A DNA stretch of 64,000 nucleotides from JAVJUV01 sp040220415 (GCA_040220415.1 JAVJUV010000117.1:1-64000), one strand, 5' to 3'. Numbered from the stretch's first letter, positions 35,765 through 45,117 are shown. Notes: generated from the sequence alone by a model not told the origin. Translations and numbers: made by a program.

Positions 35765-37087
35765 TTACGCGTGGCCGCGCAACATGGCGTTGTAGGTGGG
35801 CTTGAGCGCGATTTCCTTCATCAGCCAGCTGATCCACAGCTCTTCCAGCGGCGCGATGATGCCGGGGAAGGACGGAACGAGGTCGTTGTTGTAGTCGAAC
35901 TCGATCAGCATCGCGCGCCCGACCCTGGTGATCATCGGGCATGAGGTATAGCCGTTGTAGCGCTCGGTCGGCTCGGTGCCCGAGATTGCCGAGACCAGCC
36001 CGTCCTCGACCACCGGCACCTGCCATTTCACGCTGGCAGCCGTCTTTCCCTTGGGCACGCCGGCGACGTCGCCCAGCGCCCAGATCTCGGGATAGCGCAG
36101 GTGGCGCAACGTGAACTGGTCGCATTCGACCCAGCCCTGATCGGTCCATTTGTCGGCCCAGGACAGACCCGACTGGCGGATTACGTCGGGCGCACGCTGG
36201 GGCGGGATGACGTGGATGTAGTCGTAGTCGATCTCGATATCGAAACCGTCCTTGTCGGTGAAGAAGGCGCGTTTCCGGCCCGGTTCGATGGCCTTGAGCG
36301 TGTGCTGCATGGCCGTCTCGATACCGCGGTCGCCGAACAGCATCCGCACCTTCTCGGCCACGATGGGCACGCCGAAGAGCGCGCCCTGCGGCGCTGCGTA
36401 GAGCATCCGCGCCTTGCCCCGGTTGCCCGCGCGGCGCGTGATGTCGTCGATCAGGAATGTGTGTTTCAGGGGCGCGCCCGCGCACTTCATCTCGGTCGCA
36501 GGCCTGGTGAAAAGGCCGACGCCGCCCTCTTCGGTGAACTTCGAGGCCGCTTCCCAGGTGCGGGCGGCATGATCGGGTCCGGCATAAAGCGCGCCGATAC
36601 CGTTCTGCCCGACCATATCGAGCGAAAAGCCTTCGATGGCGTCGTGGTCGAGGACAAGGCCGGGAGCGACGACGAGAAAGTCATAGGCCAGCGTCTGGCC
36701 GCCCGCCGTGCTGACCGTTTTGACAACCGGGTCGATGGCGGCTGCGGCCTCGGCGATCAGGGTCACGCCGGATGGCAGCCAGTCGGTGGTTTTCGAGACG
36801 ACATATCCGGCGGGTTTGAGACCTGCTGCGACAAGCGACAGGCCCGGCTGGTAGAGGTGATCGACGCGCGGATCGATCAGCGTGATCGAGGCGCCGTCAA
36901 GGCGGCGGACAAGCCGGTTTGCCAGGGCCGTGCCTCCGGCCCCTGCCCCGATGATGACGATCTTCGCGGCGGTGGCGACCTGCGCAGCGACCGGTTCCGG
37001 CGTTCCTGCGGCGGCCAGAGCCGCGCCGCCGGCTGCAAGGGCCAGAAAGCCTCGGCGGCTTGTGACTGCGTTCCCTGAACTGCTCAT
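35765..37087 (-). CDS. Tat-exported SQR/FCSD-like flavoprotein oxidoreductase
   Basis: This 440-residue FAD-dependent pyridine nucleotide-disulfide oxidoreductase is of the sulfide:quinone oxidoreductase type. A Tat signal (SRRGFLALAAGG, about 10-21) precedes the FAD motif VIIGAGAGGTALANRL. Two cysteines in SQR-like contexts are present (EMKCAGAPLKHTF and NGYTSCPMIT), the pair that usually handles sulfide. It likely oxidises sulfide or a related sulfur compound in the periplasm, feeding quinone or a cytochrome. GGAGGAT precedes the ATG at 37087. A composite operator region lies upstream. Confidence 0.87.
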   Translation of the reverse strand: MSSSGNAVTSRRGFLALAAGGAALAAAGTPEPVAAQVATAAKIVIIGAGAGGTALANRLVRRLDGASITLIDPRVDHLYQPGLSLVAAGLKPAGYVVSKTTDWLPSGVTLIAEAAAAIDPVVKTVSTAGGQTLAYDFLVVAPGLVLDHDAIEGFSLDMVGQNGIGALYAGPDHAARTWEAASKFTEEGGVGLFTRPATEMKCAGAPLKHTFLIDDITRRAGNRGKARMLYAAPQGALFGVPIVAEKVRMLFGDRGIETAMQHTLKAIEPGRKRAFFTDKDGFDIEIDYDYIHVIPPQRAPDVIRQSGLSWADKWTDQGWVECDQFTLRHLRYPEIWALGDVAGVPKGKTAASVKWQVPVVEDGLVSAISGTEPTERYNGYTSCPMITRVGRAMLIEFDYNNDLVPSFPGIIAPLEELWISWLMKEIALKPTYNAMLRGHA

Positions 37088-37127
37088 GCCGATCCTCCTT
37101 CGGTGCCGGGCGATTGCGCATCGTCGA

Positions 37128-37168
37128 TTTATATTCGAATTGAGGAATGTGTCATTGACCCATATCAA
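37128..37168 (-). promoter_or_regulatory. Predicted sulfide- and FNR-responsive promoter of the SQR-like operon
   Basis: On the minus strand an ATGACA (-35-like) and TATAAA (-10-like, 37133-37128) pair are 16 bases apart. The palindrome ATTC-N8-GAAT (37133-37148), the motif reported for the sulfide repressor SqrR, overlaps the spacer. An FNR-type box TTGAC-N4-ATCAA (37155-37168, plus-strand reading) is centred near -41.5 of a start at about 37120. The layout predicts SqrR repression and FNR-type activation. The promoter elements are inferred, the motifs are seen. Confidence 0.65.
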
Positions 37169-37343
37169 AGGGGCACGCGCCGACATCGGTCCCGACGGGC
37201 CATGGATTCGATAACTTTTGCCGATCCTGATCGGGCGTCATACGTTCGCCAGCGGCCTTCGTGCGCTGGTGCACAGGACACCCTGCCTTGAAACCCGGGC
37301 GCATTGCACCATTGTTCGGTCGAAACCGGAAGGAACCGCATAC

Positions 37344-38054
37344 ATGACCGCCCCTATCGACTTGTATTACTGGCCCACGCCGAATGGCTGGAAGATCACC
37401 ATCGCACTGGAAGAGATGGGCCTGCCCTATGCCCTGCGTACCGTGAACATCGGCAAGGGCGAGCAGTTCGAGCCGGACTTTTTGAAGATCGCCCCGAACA
37501 ACCGGATGCCCGCGATCGTCGATCCCGACGGGCCGGACGGTCTGCCGGTGTCGATCTTCGAATCGGGGGCGATCCTGCAATACCTGGCGCGGAAGACCGG
37601 ACAGTTCTATGGCGCGACCGAGCGCGACCGGATCAACGTCGACCAATGGCTGATGTGGCAGATGGGCGGTGTCGGGCCGATGGCCGGACAGGCGCATCAT
37701 TTCCTGAAATACGCTCCCGGCCTCAATCCGCCGCAGTTGCTGCCCTATGCGCAGGACCGTTACCGCGACGAGGTTGGACGGCTTTACGGCGTGCTGGACC
37801 GGCAACTGGCGGAGAACGAGTTCGTCGCCGGCGACTATTCGATCGCGGATATGGCGATCTGGCCCTGGGCACAGAACTGGGCGGGCCAGGAGCAGACCCT
37901 GGCGGACAAACCGCATTTCGCCCGCTGGCTGGACGCGGTCTGGGCGCGCGAGGCGGTGAAGCGCGGCAAGGCGGTGGGCGAGGAGCTGCGCAACCGGCCC
38001 CAGACCGAGGAAGAGAAGGCCGAGGCCAACCGGATTCTGTTCGGACGCCGCTGA
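37344..38054 (+). CDS. Glutathione S-transferase family protein (YfcG/Ure2-like)
   Basis: The 236-residue protein has the thioredoxin-like N-domain (YYWPTPNGWKITIALEEMG, about 8-26, then NRMPAIVDPDG with the cis-proline and ESGAILQYLA) and a helical C-domain. The TPNGWK start is typical of Ure2p/YfcG-like GSTs, which often act as disulfide-bond oxidoreductases with glutathione. GGAAGGA precedes the ATG. It is divergent from the SQR-like operon and could share its regulatory region, which would fit handling of glutathione persulfide, but that is inference. Confidence 0.9.
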   Translation: MTAPIDLYYWPTPNGWKITIALEEMGLPYALRTVNIGKGEQFEPDFLKIAPNNRMPAIVDPDGPDGLPVSIFESGAILQYLARKTGQFYGATERDRINVDQWLMWQMGGVGPMAGQAHHFLKYAPGLNPPQLLPYAQDRYRDEVGRLYGVLDRQLAENEFVAGDYSIADMAIWPWAQNWAGQEQTLADKPHFARWLDAVWAREAVKRGKAVGEELRNRPQTEEEKAEANRILFGRR

Positions 38055-38123
38055 AGGTTTCTTAAGCCTTTCGCGGCAGAGTGAACGCCGGAACGGGCCC
38101 TTGGGGGCCGCGAGGTGTGCGCA

Positions 38124-38441
38124 ATGTTGCTGCGGCAGGATTTCAACCGGCGCCATTCGCCGAACCGCCGGAAGACCTGTGTCCCGGCGCTGCTGCATGT
38201 CGACGGCGCGGTGCTTGAGGTGATGATCCTGGACGTCAGCTACGAGGGCATGAAACTAGCCGCTGCGCAGCCGCTGGAGCCGGGCACCGCGGTGACGATC
38301 GAAATGCTCGAGGTCCGGATTCCGGCGATCGTCCACTGGTACGCGCACGGCGTGGCGGGCATTCATCTGCTGGAGCGCCTGGCGCGCGACGTGCTGGTCG
38401 CGCTGGAGACGGCCGACGACGACCTGGCGGAGTACCGTTAG
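38124..38441 (+). CDS. PilZ domain protein
   Basis: This 105-residue single-domain protein has the DxSxxG part of the c-di-GMP site (LDVSYEGMKLAA, about 37-48). An arginine-rich N-terminal stretch (NRRHSPNRRK) stands where RxxxR is expected, but the arginine spacing is not exactly RxxxR, so binding is uncertain. It may transmit c-di-GMP to a surface or motility target. GAGG lies eight bases before the ATG at 38124. Confidence 0.8.
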   Translation: MLLRQDFNRRHSPNRRKTCVPALLHVDGAVLEVMILDVSYEGMKLAAAQPLEPGTAVTIEMLEVRIPAIVHWYAHGVAGIHLLERLARDVLVALETADDDLAEYR

Positions 38442-38530
38442 GCGCCGCCTGCCCGGAAGCCCCCGCAAGTTTGCCCTGTTTTCGCCAAACTGTTTCGGTA
38501 AGCCGCGAAAAGTTTAAGGAGTTTTTGCGC

Positions 38531-39187
38531 ATGGTGAGTTTGGCGCTTGGGAAAGATACCCGCCCGACATCGGATCTGATCAACCTGACAACCGACTGGG
38601 GAATGTCCGTGTCGGAAGCGACGGCGCAGAAGACGTTCGCGCGCAAGGGCATGGCCATTGCCGGCTTCATGGTTTTCTCGCTGGCTTCGCTGATGGCGAT
38701 TCCGATCCTGGTCGGCGGCGTCCTGTTCACGGCTTCGCGCGGCGTGATGCTCGAAATCGGCATAGTCGCCGGCTTCGTGGCCGTGGCCGTCTTTTTCAAC
38801 GCACAGTCCCGCAAGGGTCCCAAGAACGCGCTTCAGATCGACTATCAGGCCAGCGAGGTGCGCCTTGGCTCCACGACGACCGCAGGTGCCTTCGTGCGGC
38901 ACAAGGTCTGCCCCCTGAGCGCAATTCACAGCGTCGAGGTCGACACCTCGGATCCCGCCAATCCGGCGCTTGTCGTCAATCTGTTCAGCGAGACCGCGAC
39001 GATCCGCTTCAACAAGGCCGATACCAGCACATTGGCGGCCCTGGCCGAAAAGATAGAAGCCGCCGCCAACGAAGCGCGCGCCGCCCCGATCAGGACGCGA
39101 ATCGTGAGCCGTATCAATGGATTCGAGGCGGGTGTTCGCGAGATGAGCCACCGTGTCCGGTCCCGGATCAACTCGAGCTTCGCCTGA
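38531..39187 (+). CDS. Two-helix membrane protein of unknown function
   Basis: The 218-residue product has a short N-terminal cytoplasmic part, two helices (about 38-90, MAIAGFMVFSLASL and EIGIVAGFVAVAVFF), and a soluble C-terminal domain with a beta-rich region resembling PH-like folds (LQIDYQASEVRLGS, SAIHSVEVDTSDP). I do not recognise a family. AAGGAG precedes the ATG at 38531. It converges on yciB with three bases between stops. Confidence 0.72.
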   Translation: MVSLALGKDTRPTSDLINLTTDWGMSVSEATAQKTFARKGMAIAGFMVFSLASLMAIPILVGGVLFTASRGVMLEIGIVAGFVAVAVFFNAQSRKGPKNALQIDYQASEVRLGSTTTAGAFVRHKVCPLSAIHSVEVDTSDPANPALVVNLFSETATIRFNKADTSTLAALAEKIEAAANEARAAPIRTRIVSRINGFEAGVREMSHRVRSRINSSFA

Positions 39188-39190
39188 CGA

Positions 39191-39796
39191 TCAGGCGTCC
39201 TTGTCCTCGTCGATCAGGTGCTTCTGAAGCGTCAGGATCTGCCCCCAGAGGAACAGGAACATCAGGATCGGGAAACCGAAGGTCTCGATCTTGACCCAGG
39301 CGTCGGTGGACATGGTGCGCCAGACAATCTCGTTCGCGATGGCAAGCCCGGCGAAGAAAAGCGTCAAACGCCATGTCAGCTTCATCCAGCCCTCGTCGGT
39401 CATCGGCAGGAACTCGGCCATCACCCAGGCCAGATAGCTGCGGCCCTGCAACAGACCGATGCCCATCAGCACCGCGAAGAGACCGTAGACGAGCGTGGTT
39501 TTCATCTTGAAGAACTTCTCGTCGTTGAACCAGACGGTCAGCCCTCCGAAGAGCACCACCATGACGACGGTGAAGACTTGCATGCGCGACAGCTTGCCGG
39601 TCAGTTTCCAGAGGATCGCCATCGAGGCGAGCAGGATGGGGACAAACACGGCAGCAGCGACGATGAACCCGGAATATTCAGTTCCGGCAAAGATATAAGT
39701 CTCATCCCTCATGTAGAGGTAGGCCGCGAAGAACAGAAGCGGCGGCCCCAGCTCCAGCACCTGTTTCGTGACCGGATTGATGTTTTTCTCGCTCAT
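39191..39796 (-). CDS. yciB: Septation protein A (YciB/IspZ family)
   Basis: This 201-residue inner-membrane protein has five to six helices, and the family pattern NPVTKQVLELGPPLLFF at the N-terminus and the AIANEIVWR motif. YciB proteins affect septation and envelope integrity in several bacteria; their biochemical role is unsettled. It lies 73 bases downstream of the NuoEF-like gene on the same strand, so co-transcription is possible. Confidence 0.92.
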   Translation of the reverse strand: MSEKNINPVTKQVLELGPPLLFFAAYLYMRDETYIFAGTEYSGFIVAAAVFVPILLASMAILWKLTGKLSRMQVFTVVMVVLFGGLTVWFNDEKFFKMKTTLVYGLFAVLMGIGLLQGRSYLAWVMAEFLPMTDEGWMKLTWRLTLFFAGLAIANEIVWRTMSTDAWVKIETFGFPILMFLFLWGQILTLQKHLIDEDKDA

Positions 39797-39869
39797 CGGA
39801 CGCCTAGTCGTTTGCCTGTTCAGGGGTAGATAGGGCGTCCGGCGCGCGGGGAAAAGCGGTTTTGGCCGC

Positions 39870-41555
39870 TCAGACCTCGTCCGCGAAGTGCTTCAGTGTC
39901 AGCCGGATCGGATTCGGCGCCGCCTGGCCCAGGCCGCAGATGGATGCGTCGGCCATCGCCTGGCAGAGTTCTTCCAGAAGCGGCTGGTCCCAGCGATCGG
40001 CTTCCATCAGCTTGGCGGCCTTCTCGCAGCCGACCCGGCAGGGGGTGCATTGACCGCAGGATTCATCCTCGAAGAAGCGCAGCATGTTCAGCGCGGCCGC
40101 CTTCGCGCTGTCCTTGTCCGACAGGACCACCACGGCCGCCGACCCGATGAACGATCCGAGCGGCTGCAGGGTGTCGAAGTCGAGCGGCACATCCGAGATG
40201 GAGGCCGGCAGAAGGCCCGAAGAGGGCCCGCCCGGCTGGTAGGCCTTGAAGAGATGGCCCTGGGCCATACCGCCCGCCGCCTCGATGATGTCGGTGATGG
40301 TGGAGCCGGCGGGAAGGAGGTAGACACCCGGCTCCGCCACGCGGCCCGAGACGGAATAGGAGCGCAGGCCCTTGCGGCCGTTCTTCTCGACCGAGGACAG
40401 AACCTCCGGCCCCTCGCGGCAGACCCGCGCGACCCAGTGCAGGGTCTCGACGTTGTGGACCAGCGTCGGGCGGTCGAAGATACCGACCTGGGCCACGTAG
40501 GGCGGGCGGTGGCGCGGCAGGCCACGCTTGCCTTCGATCGATTCGATCATCGCGGATTCTTCACCGCAGATATAGGCGCCGGCGCCCCTTCGCAGGTCGA
40601 TGTAGCCCGGTGCGACGAGGCCGGCGGCTTCCAGCGCGGCAATCTCGCGGGTCAGGATTTCGAGAACGGCGGGGTATTCGTCGCGCGTGTAGATGAAGCA
40701 GGTTTCGGCTTCGACGGCCCAGGCGGCGATCAGCATGCCTTCCAGCATCAGGTGCGGGGTGCGCTCCAGATAGTAGCGGTCCTTGAAGGTGCCCGGCTCG
40801 CCCTCGTCGCCGTTGACGGCAAGATAGCGCGGGCCGGGCGCGCCGCGGACGAAGCCCCATTTCCTGCCGCTCGGAAAGCCCGCGCCGCCAAGGCCGCGGA
40901 GGCCAGAGGCCAGCACGGTTTCCTGCACCGCTTCCCAGTCGCCACCGTCACGAAAGCTCAGCAACGTATCGTAACCGCCTGATGCCCGGTAGGAATTCAG
41001 CACTTCGTAGTCCGGGACGTGGGCGTGGGTGTCGCCCGCCGCGATGGCGGTGGCGACCTTTTCCGGGGTGGCATGGTCGATGTGGTTGTGGCCGAGTTCA
41101 AGGACCGGCGCGGTGTCGCAGCGGCCCATGCAGGGCGCGCGGAGGACACGGACCTGCGAAGCGTCGAGCCCGTCTTCCAGCGCCGCCTTCAGTTGCTGCG
41201 CACCGGCCATCTCGCATGAGAGCGAATCGCAGACCCGAATGGTCAGCGCGGGCGGCGGGGTCTCGCCCTCTTTCACCACGTCGAAATGGGCGTAGAAGGT
41301 GGCGACCTCGTAGACCTCGGCCTGGGACAGGCGCATCTCTTCGGCCAGCGCGCGCAGATGCGCCGCCGAGAGGTGGCCATGCGCGTCCTGGATGAGGTGC
41401 AGAAACTCGATAAGCAGATCGCGTCTCCGCGGACGGTCGCCAAGCAGCGTCTGGACGTCGGACAGTGCGGCATCGTCAAGCTGGCGGCCCTTCGGCGTCT
41501 TTCGCCCCTTGCCCTTGCCGGACTTCCACACGCCCTTCCTCTGTTCCAGCGCCAT
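39870..41555 (-). CDS. fdsB: NAD-dependent formate dehydrogenase beta subunit-like (NuoE-NuoF fusion)
   Basis: The 561-residue electron-transfer subunit has an N-terminal NuoE-like [2Fe-2S] domain (cysteines in VCDSLSCEMAG and RAPCMGRCDTAP). It is followed by a NuoF-like domain with the NADH/FMN motifs GLGGAGFPSGRKWGF and NGDEGEPGTFKDR and a [4Fe-4S] site (ESCGQCTPCRVGCEKA). It should pass electrons between a catalytic partner and NAD. The expected alpha (molybdenum) subunit gene is not downstream; yciB is. GGGAGA precedes the ATG at 41555; a GTG six bases upstream is possible. Confidence 0.85.
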   Translation of the reverse strand: MALEQRKGVWKSGKGKGRKTPKGRQLDDAALSDVQTLLGDRPRRRDLLIEFLHLIQDAHGHLSAAHLRALAEEMRLSQAEVYEVATFYAHFDVVKEGETPPPALTIRVCDSLSCEMAGAQQLKAALEDGLDASQVRVLRAPCMGRCDTAPVLELGHNHIDHATPEKVATAIAAGDTHAHVPDYEVLNSYRASGGYDTLLSFRDGGDWEAVQETVLASGLRGLGGAGFPSGRKWGFVRGAPGPRYLAVNGDEGEPGTFKDRYYLERTPHLMLEGMLIAAWAVEAETCFIYTRDEYPAVLEILTREIAALEAAGLVAPGYIDLRRGAGAYICGEESAMIESIEGKRGLPRHRPPYVAQVGIFDRPTLVHNVETLHWVARVCREGPEVLSSVEKNGRKGLRSYSVSGRVAEPGVYLLPAGSTITDIIEAAGGMAQGHLFKAYQPGGPSSGLLPASISDVPLDFDTLQPLGSFIGSAAVVVLSDKDSAKAAALNMLRFFEDESCGQCTPCRVGCEKAAKLMEADRWDQPLLEELCQAMADASICGLGQAAPNPIRLTLKHFADEV

Positions 41556-41683
41556 CGGCACTCTCCCTGTCTTCTTTCCGGTCCCTTCTAGCTGTTCGGG
41601 CCACGGGAAACAGGGTCAAATGCGACGAATGGTGGCTCTCTTCCGCACTGGTCTGGTCCGGTCGGGCGTGCGATAGTGGGATC

Positions 41684-42079
41684 ATGCGTCTTCTCATCGC
41701 GATCCTGCTGGCCCTGGCGCCGGTGTCGGCCCTTGGCGAAACGCCCATGACCCCCTCGGAGTTCGAAGCGCGGGTGACGGGCAAGACCCTGACGTATTCC
41801 GCGGGCGGCACGCCTTACGGCGCAGAGGAGTACCTGGAAGGACGCCGCGTCCGATGGTCGTTCCTGGACGGCGAGTGCCAGGAAGGGCTTTGGTATGTGG
41901 CCGGCGACCAGATCTGCTTTGTCTACGAGGATATCCCCGACCCGCAGTGCTGGAAGTTCTACGCGCGCGGTAGCCGGATACTGGCCCGTTTCGACAACGA
42001 TCCGACCCGGACCGAATTGTACGAGACCTCGAAATCCGCCGACCCGCTGACGTGCCTTGGTCCGAAGGTCGGCGTCTGA
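41684..42079 (+). CDS. Small exported protein of unknown function
   Basis: The 131-residue protein has a signal peptide (about 1-18, MRLLIAILLALAPVSALG) and a mature part with four cysteines (ECQEG, QICFVYED, PQCWKFY, LTCLGP) that could form two disulfides. I do not recognise a family. The start at 41684 follows GTGGG and coincides with the signal peptide; the long ORF upstream is spurious. It converges on xseA. Confidence 0.75.
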   Translation: MRLLIAILLALAPVSALGETPMTPSEFEARVTGKTLTYSAGGTPYGAEEYLEGRRVRWSFLDGECQEGLWYVAGDQICFVYEDIPDPQCWKFYARGSRILARFDNDPTRTELYETSKSADPLTCLGPKVGV

Positions 42080-42172
42080 AGGGCGCTTGCGCGTCGGCCG
42101 TTCCGGCAGACCGCCCCGACGCATTTTCTGCCAGCAGCACGAAAAGTGCGGCACGCATTGTCCGGACGGGAG

Positions 42173-43687
42173 CTAGAAAAGCGGGTCCTGTCCGTCCTCG
42201 CTGTCGGCTGCTTTTGCCCTGACCCGTCCGTCGCGGAATTCGATCTCGAGCGCGCCCCTGGCCTTTGCCGCCGAGGTGATGACCGACTGGCCCTGGCGAA
42301 CGACGGCATAGCCGCGCGACAGCGTTGCCTGGTAGCCGAGGCTCTGGTGCATGCGGCCAAGTGCTGCCAGCCTGTCGGCCAGCGCGCCGAGCTGGCGTTC
42401 CGCGACCTGCTGGAGGCGCGGCATGACCCTGTCGAGGTCGCGGCGCTGCAGCACAACGCGGTCGCGGATCGGCTGCGGGCGAAGCCGGGCCGCCGCCGCG
42501 CCGAGGCGGTCGCGCTTGCGCTCGACGGCACGCTTCAGACCGGGTGCGAGGCGCACCGCGCGCTCGTCCAGGCGGCGCTTTTCGGTGTCGATGCGCGCGC
42601 GCAGCACCGTGGGGCGGATCGCGCCGGCGTGTGCGGCCAGTTCGGCGCGCTTCTTCTCGACCATGCGCGTCAGCGATTGCGACAGGCGCTCTTCGGCGCG
42701 GTCGAGCCGCTGGCGCGGGTCGTTCAGAAGGGCCTGCGGCTTGGGCAGTATGCGCGCGAGATCCGAGAGCCGCTGGCGGCGGCGCTCGACCCCCTGCCGG
42801 ACGCCGCGTGTCAGACGCGCATCCTGCTCCCGGACCCAGCCCAGCAGGTCAAGGCGTACCGGCACCGCGATTTCGGCGGCCGCAGTGGGTGTTGGCGCGC
42901 GACGGTCCGAGACGAAGTCGATCAGCGTGGTGTCGGTTTCGTGCCCGACAGCCGAGATAAGGGGGATGGCGCTTTCGGCGGCGGCACGGGCGACGATTTC
43001 CTCGTTGAAGCCCCAGAGGTCCTCGATGGAGCCGCCGCCGCGGGCGACGATGATCACGTCGGGCCGCGGCAGTGCGCCGCCGGGGCTGAGGGCGTTGAAG
43101 CCGCGGATGGCGTTCGCGACTTCCGCAGCGCAGTTCTGACCCTGAACCGCGACCGGCCAGATCAGCACCTTGCGCGGAAAACGTTCGCGCAGCCGGTGCA
43201 GGATGTCGCGGATCACCGCGCCCGAAGGCGAGGTGACGACGCCGATGATCTCGGGCAGGAACGGCAGCGGCTGCTTGCGCTCGGCTGCGAAGAGGCCTTC
43301 GGCTTCCAGCGCCTTCTTACGCTTTTCCAGCATGGCCATCAGCGCGCCCTGCCCCGCGACGGCCATCTCGTCGACATTCATGTTGTACTTGGACTGGGCG
43401 CCGAAGGTCGTAAGACGTCCGGTCACGACGACTTCCAGTCCTTCCTCGGGCATGACGGAGAGCTGTCCGATCTGACCTTTCCACGTCGTGCAGGACAGCA
43501 CGTTCTTGTCGTCCTTGATGTCGTAGTAGAGGTGGCCAGAGCGGGCGCGGAACACCCGGCCCACCTCGCCGCGCACGCGGATGCGACCGAACTCGCCCTC
43601 GATCACGCGCTTGATGGCGCCCGAGATTTCCGAGACGGTGAATTCGGGCGCGTTGTCGCCGGGCGTGTCTTCGAACAGATCCATCAT
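42173..43687 (-). CDS. xseA: Exodeoxyribonuclease VII large subunit
   Basis: XseA with XseB degrades single-stranded DNA in both directions. The 504 residues comprise an OB-fold N-domain (about 10-115), the catalytic domain with the motifs VTSPSGAVIRDILHR and VARGGGSIEDLWGFNEE, GHETDTTLIDFVSDRRAPTP, and a long coiled-coil tail (about 280-470) rich in arginine and leucine. xseB is not adjacent. It is divergent from purD. Confidence 0.97.
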   Translation of the reverse strand: MMDLFEDTPGDNAPEFTVSEISGAIKRVIEGEFGRIRVRGEVGRVFRARSGHLYYDIKDDKNVLSCTTWKGQIGQLSVMPEEGLEVVVTGRLTTFGAQSKYNMNVDEMAVAGQGALMAMLEKRKKALEAEGLFAAERKQPLPFLPEIIGVVTSPSGAVIRDILHRLRERFPRKVLIWPVAVQGQNCAAEVANAIRGFNALSPGGALPRPDVIIVARGGGSIEDLWGFNEEIVARAAAESAIPLISAVGHETDTTLIDFVSDRRAPTPTAAAEIAVPVRLDLLGWVREQDARLTRGVRQGVERRRQRLSDLARILPKPQALLNDPRQRLDRAEERLSQSLTRMVEKKRAELAAHAGAIRPTVLRARIDTEKRRLDERAVRLAPGLKRAVERKRDRLGAAAARLRPQPIRDRVVLQRRDLDRVMPRLQQVAERQLGALADRLAALGRMHQSLGYQATLSRGYAVVRQGQSVITSAAKARGALEIEFRDGRVRAKAADSEDGQDPLF

Positions 43688-43813
43688 CGGTTTCCTTTGC
43701 CCGCATGAAACGGGAATCCCCGCAACCGGGCCTTGAGTCCGGGATCGCGCATCTTGTCTGCCCTGCCCGTTTCGTGTCTATCGGCTCCGACCATAGCGAA
43801 GGGGGCGAGCACA

Positions 43814-45079
43814 GTGAACATCCTGATCCTTGGCGGCGGCGGGCGCGAACATGCACTGGCATGGGCGGTCATGCAGAACCCGAAATGCGACAAGTTGATC
43901 GTGGCGCCGGGGAATGCGGGCATTGCAGAGATCGCGGAATGCGCGGCGCTGGACATCATGGACGGGGCCGCCGTGGTGGAGTTCGCGGGGGCGGAATCGA
44001 TCGATTTCGTTATCGTCGGGCCAGAGGCACCGCTGGCCGCCGGCGTGGCCGACGACCTGCGCGCGGCAGGCTTCACTGTCTTCGGTCCGTCGAAGGCCGC
44101 GGCCGAACTGGAAGCGTCGAAGCGCTTTACCAAGGAGATCTGCGACGCCGCCGGTGCGCCGACGGCCCGCTGGGCCCGTTTCACGGAGGCGGAAGAGGCG
44201 AAGGCCCATATCCGGGCCGAGGGTGCGCCCATCGTGGTCAAGGCCGACGGGCTGGCCGCCGGCAAGGGCGTGATCGTGGCGATGACGCCGGACGAGGCCC
44301 TGGACGCTATCGACGAGATGTTCTCGGGCGCCTTCGGGGACGCGGGCGCGGAAGTGGTGATCGAGGAGTTCATGGAGGGCGAGGAAGCGTCGTTCTTCGT
44401 CCTGTGCGATGGCACCGAGGCGCTGGCGGTCGGCACGGCGCAGGACCACAAGCGCGTGGGCGAAGGCGACACCGGGCCGAACACCGGCGGGATGGGCGCC
44501 TATTCGCCCGCGCCCGTTCTGACCGATGCGGTCGCAGAGCGGGCGATGGCGGAGATCGTCCGCCCGACGCTGGCCGAGATGGCCCGGCGCGGCACGCCCT
44601 ATCAGGGAGTGCTTTACGTCGGGCTGATGATCAAGGACGGCGCACCAAGGCTGGTCGAGTACAACGTGCGCTTCGGAGACCCCGAATGCCAGGTCCTGAT
44701 GCTGCGCCTTGGCGGGCAGGCTTTCGACCTGATGCAGGCCGCCGCCGAAGGACGGCTGGAGGATGTCCGCGTGAACTGGGCCGACGACCACGCGATGACC
44801 GTCGTCATGGCCGCGAATGGCTATCCCGGTGCCTACGGGAAGGGATCGGCGATCGGGGGGCTGGACGCGCTGCCGGAGGATTCCTTTCACGTCGTCTTTC
44901 ACGCCGGAACCGCCGAAGTGGACGGACGCATCGTGGCGACGGGCGGCCGGGTGCTGAATGTCACCGCTCGGGGCGCGACCTTGGCCGAGGCGCGGGACCG
45001 GGCCTATGGCATTGTCGACCGGATCGACTGGCCAGAAGGTTTCTGCCGCAGGGACATCGGCTGTCGCTCGCTGACCTGA
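43814..45079 (+). CDS. purD: Phosphoribosylamine-glycine ligase
   Basis: PurD joins glycine to phosphoribosylamine with ATP, step two of purine synthesis. The GTG start at 43814 gives 421 residues, the normal length, and begins at the conserved VNILILGGGGREHALAWA. The ATP-grasp core (about 105-320) shows KADGLAAGKGV, the GPNTGGMGAYSPAP segment and FGDPECQ. The end RRDIGCRSLT is typical. The upstream ATG would add 27 unconserved residues. Confidence 0.97.
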   Translation: MNILILGGGGREHALAWAVMQNPKCDKLIVAPGNAGIAEIAECAALDIMDGAAVVEFAGAESIDFVIVGPEAPLAAGVADDLRAAGFTVFGPSKAAAELEASKRFTKEICDAAGAPTARWARFTEAEEAKAHIRAEGAPIVVKADGLAAGKGVIVAMTPDEALDAIDEMFSGAFGDAGAEVVIEEFMEGEEASFFVLCDGTEALAVGTAQDHKRVGEGDTGPNTGGMGAYSPAPVLTDAVAERAMAEIVRPTLAEMARRGTPYQGVLYVGLMIKDGAPRLVEYNVRFGDPECQVLMLRLGGQAFDLMQAAAEGRLEDVRVNWADDHAMTVVMAANGYPGAYGKGSAIGGLDALPEDSFHVVFHAGTAEVDGRIVATGGRVLNVTARGATLAEARDRAYGIVDRIDWPEGFCRRDIGCRSLT

Positions 45080-45087
45080 GCTGCAGC

Positions 45088-45117
45088 GCAGGGCGCTCGC
45101 GTGACGGCGCGCCCTGC
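45088..45117. terminator. Hairpin between convergent purD and hemerythrin genes
   Basis: GCAGGGCGC (45088-45096) pairs with GCGCCCTGC (45109-45117). It lies between the two stop codons, with a short T-rich tail (TCCTTTC) on the plus side. Confidence 0.65.
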
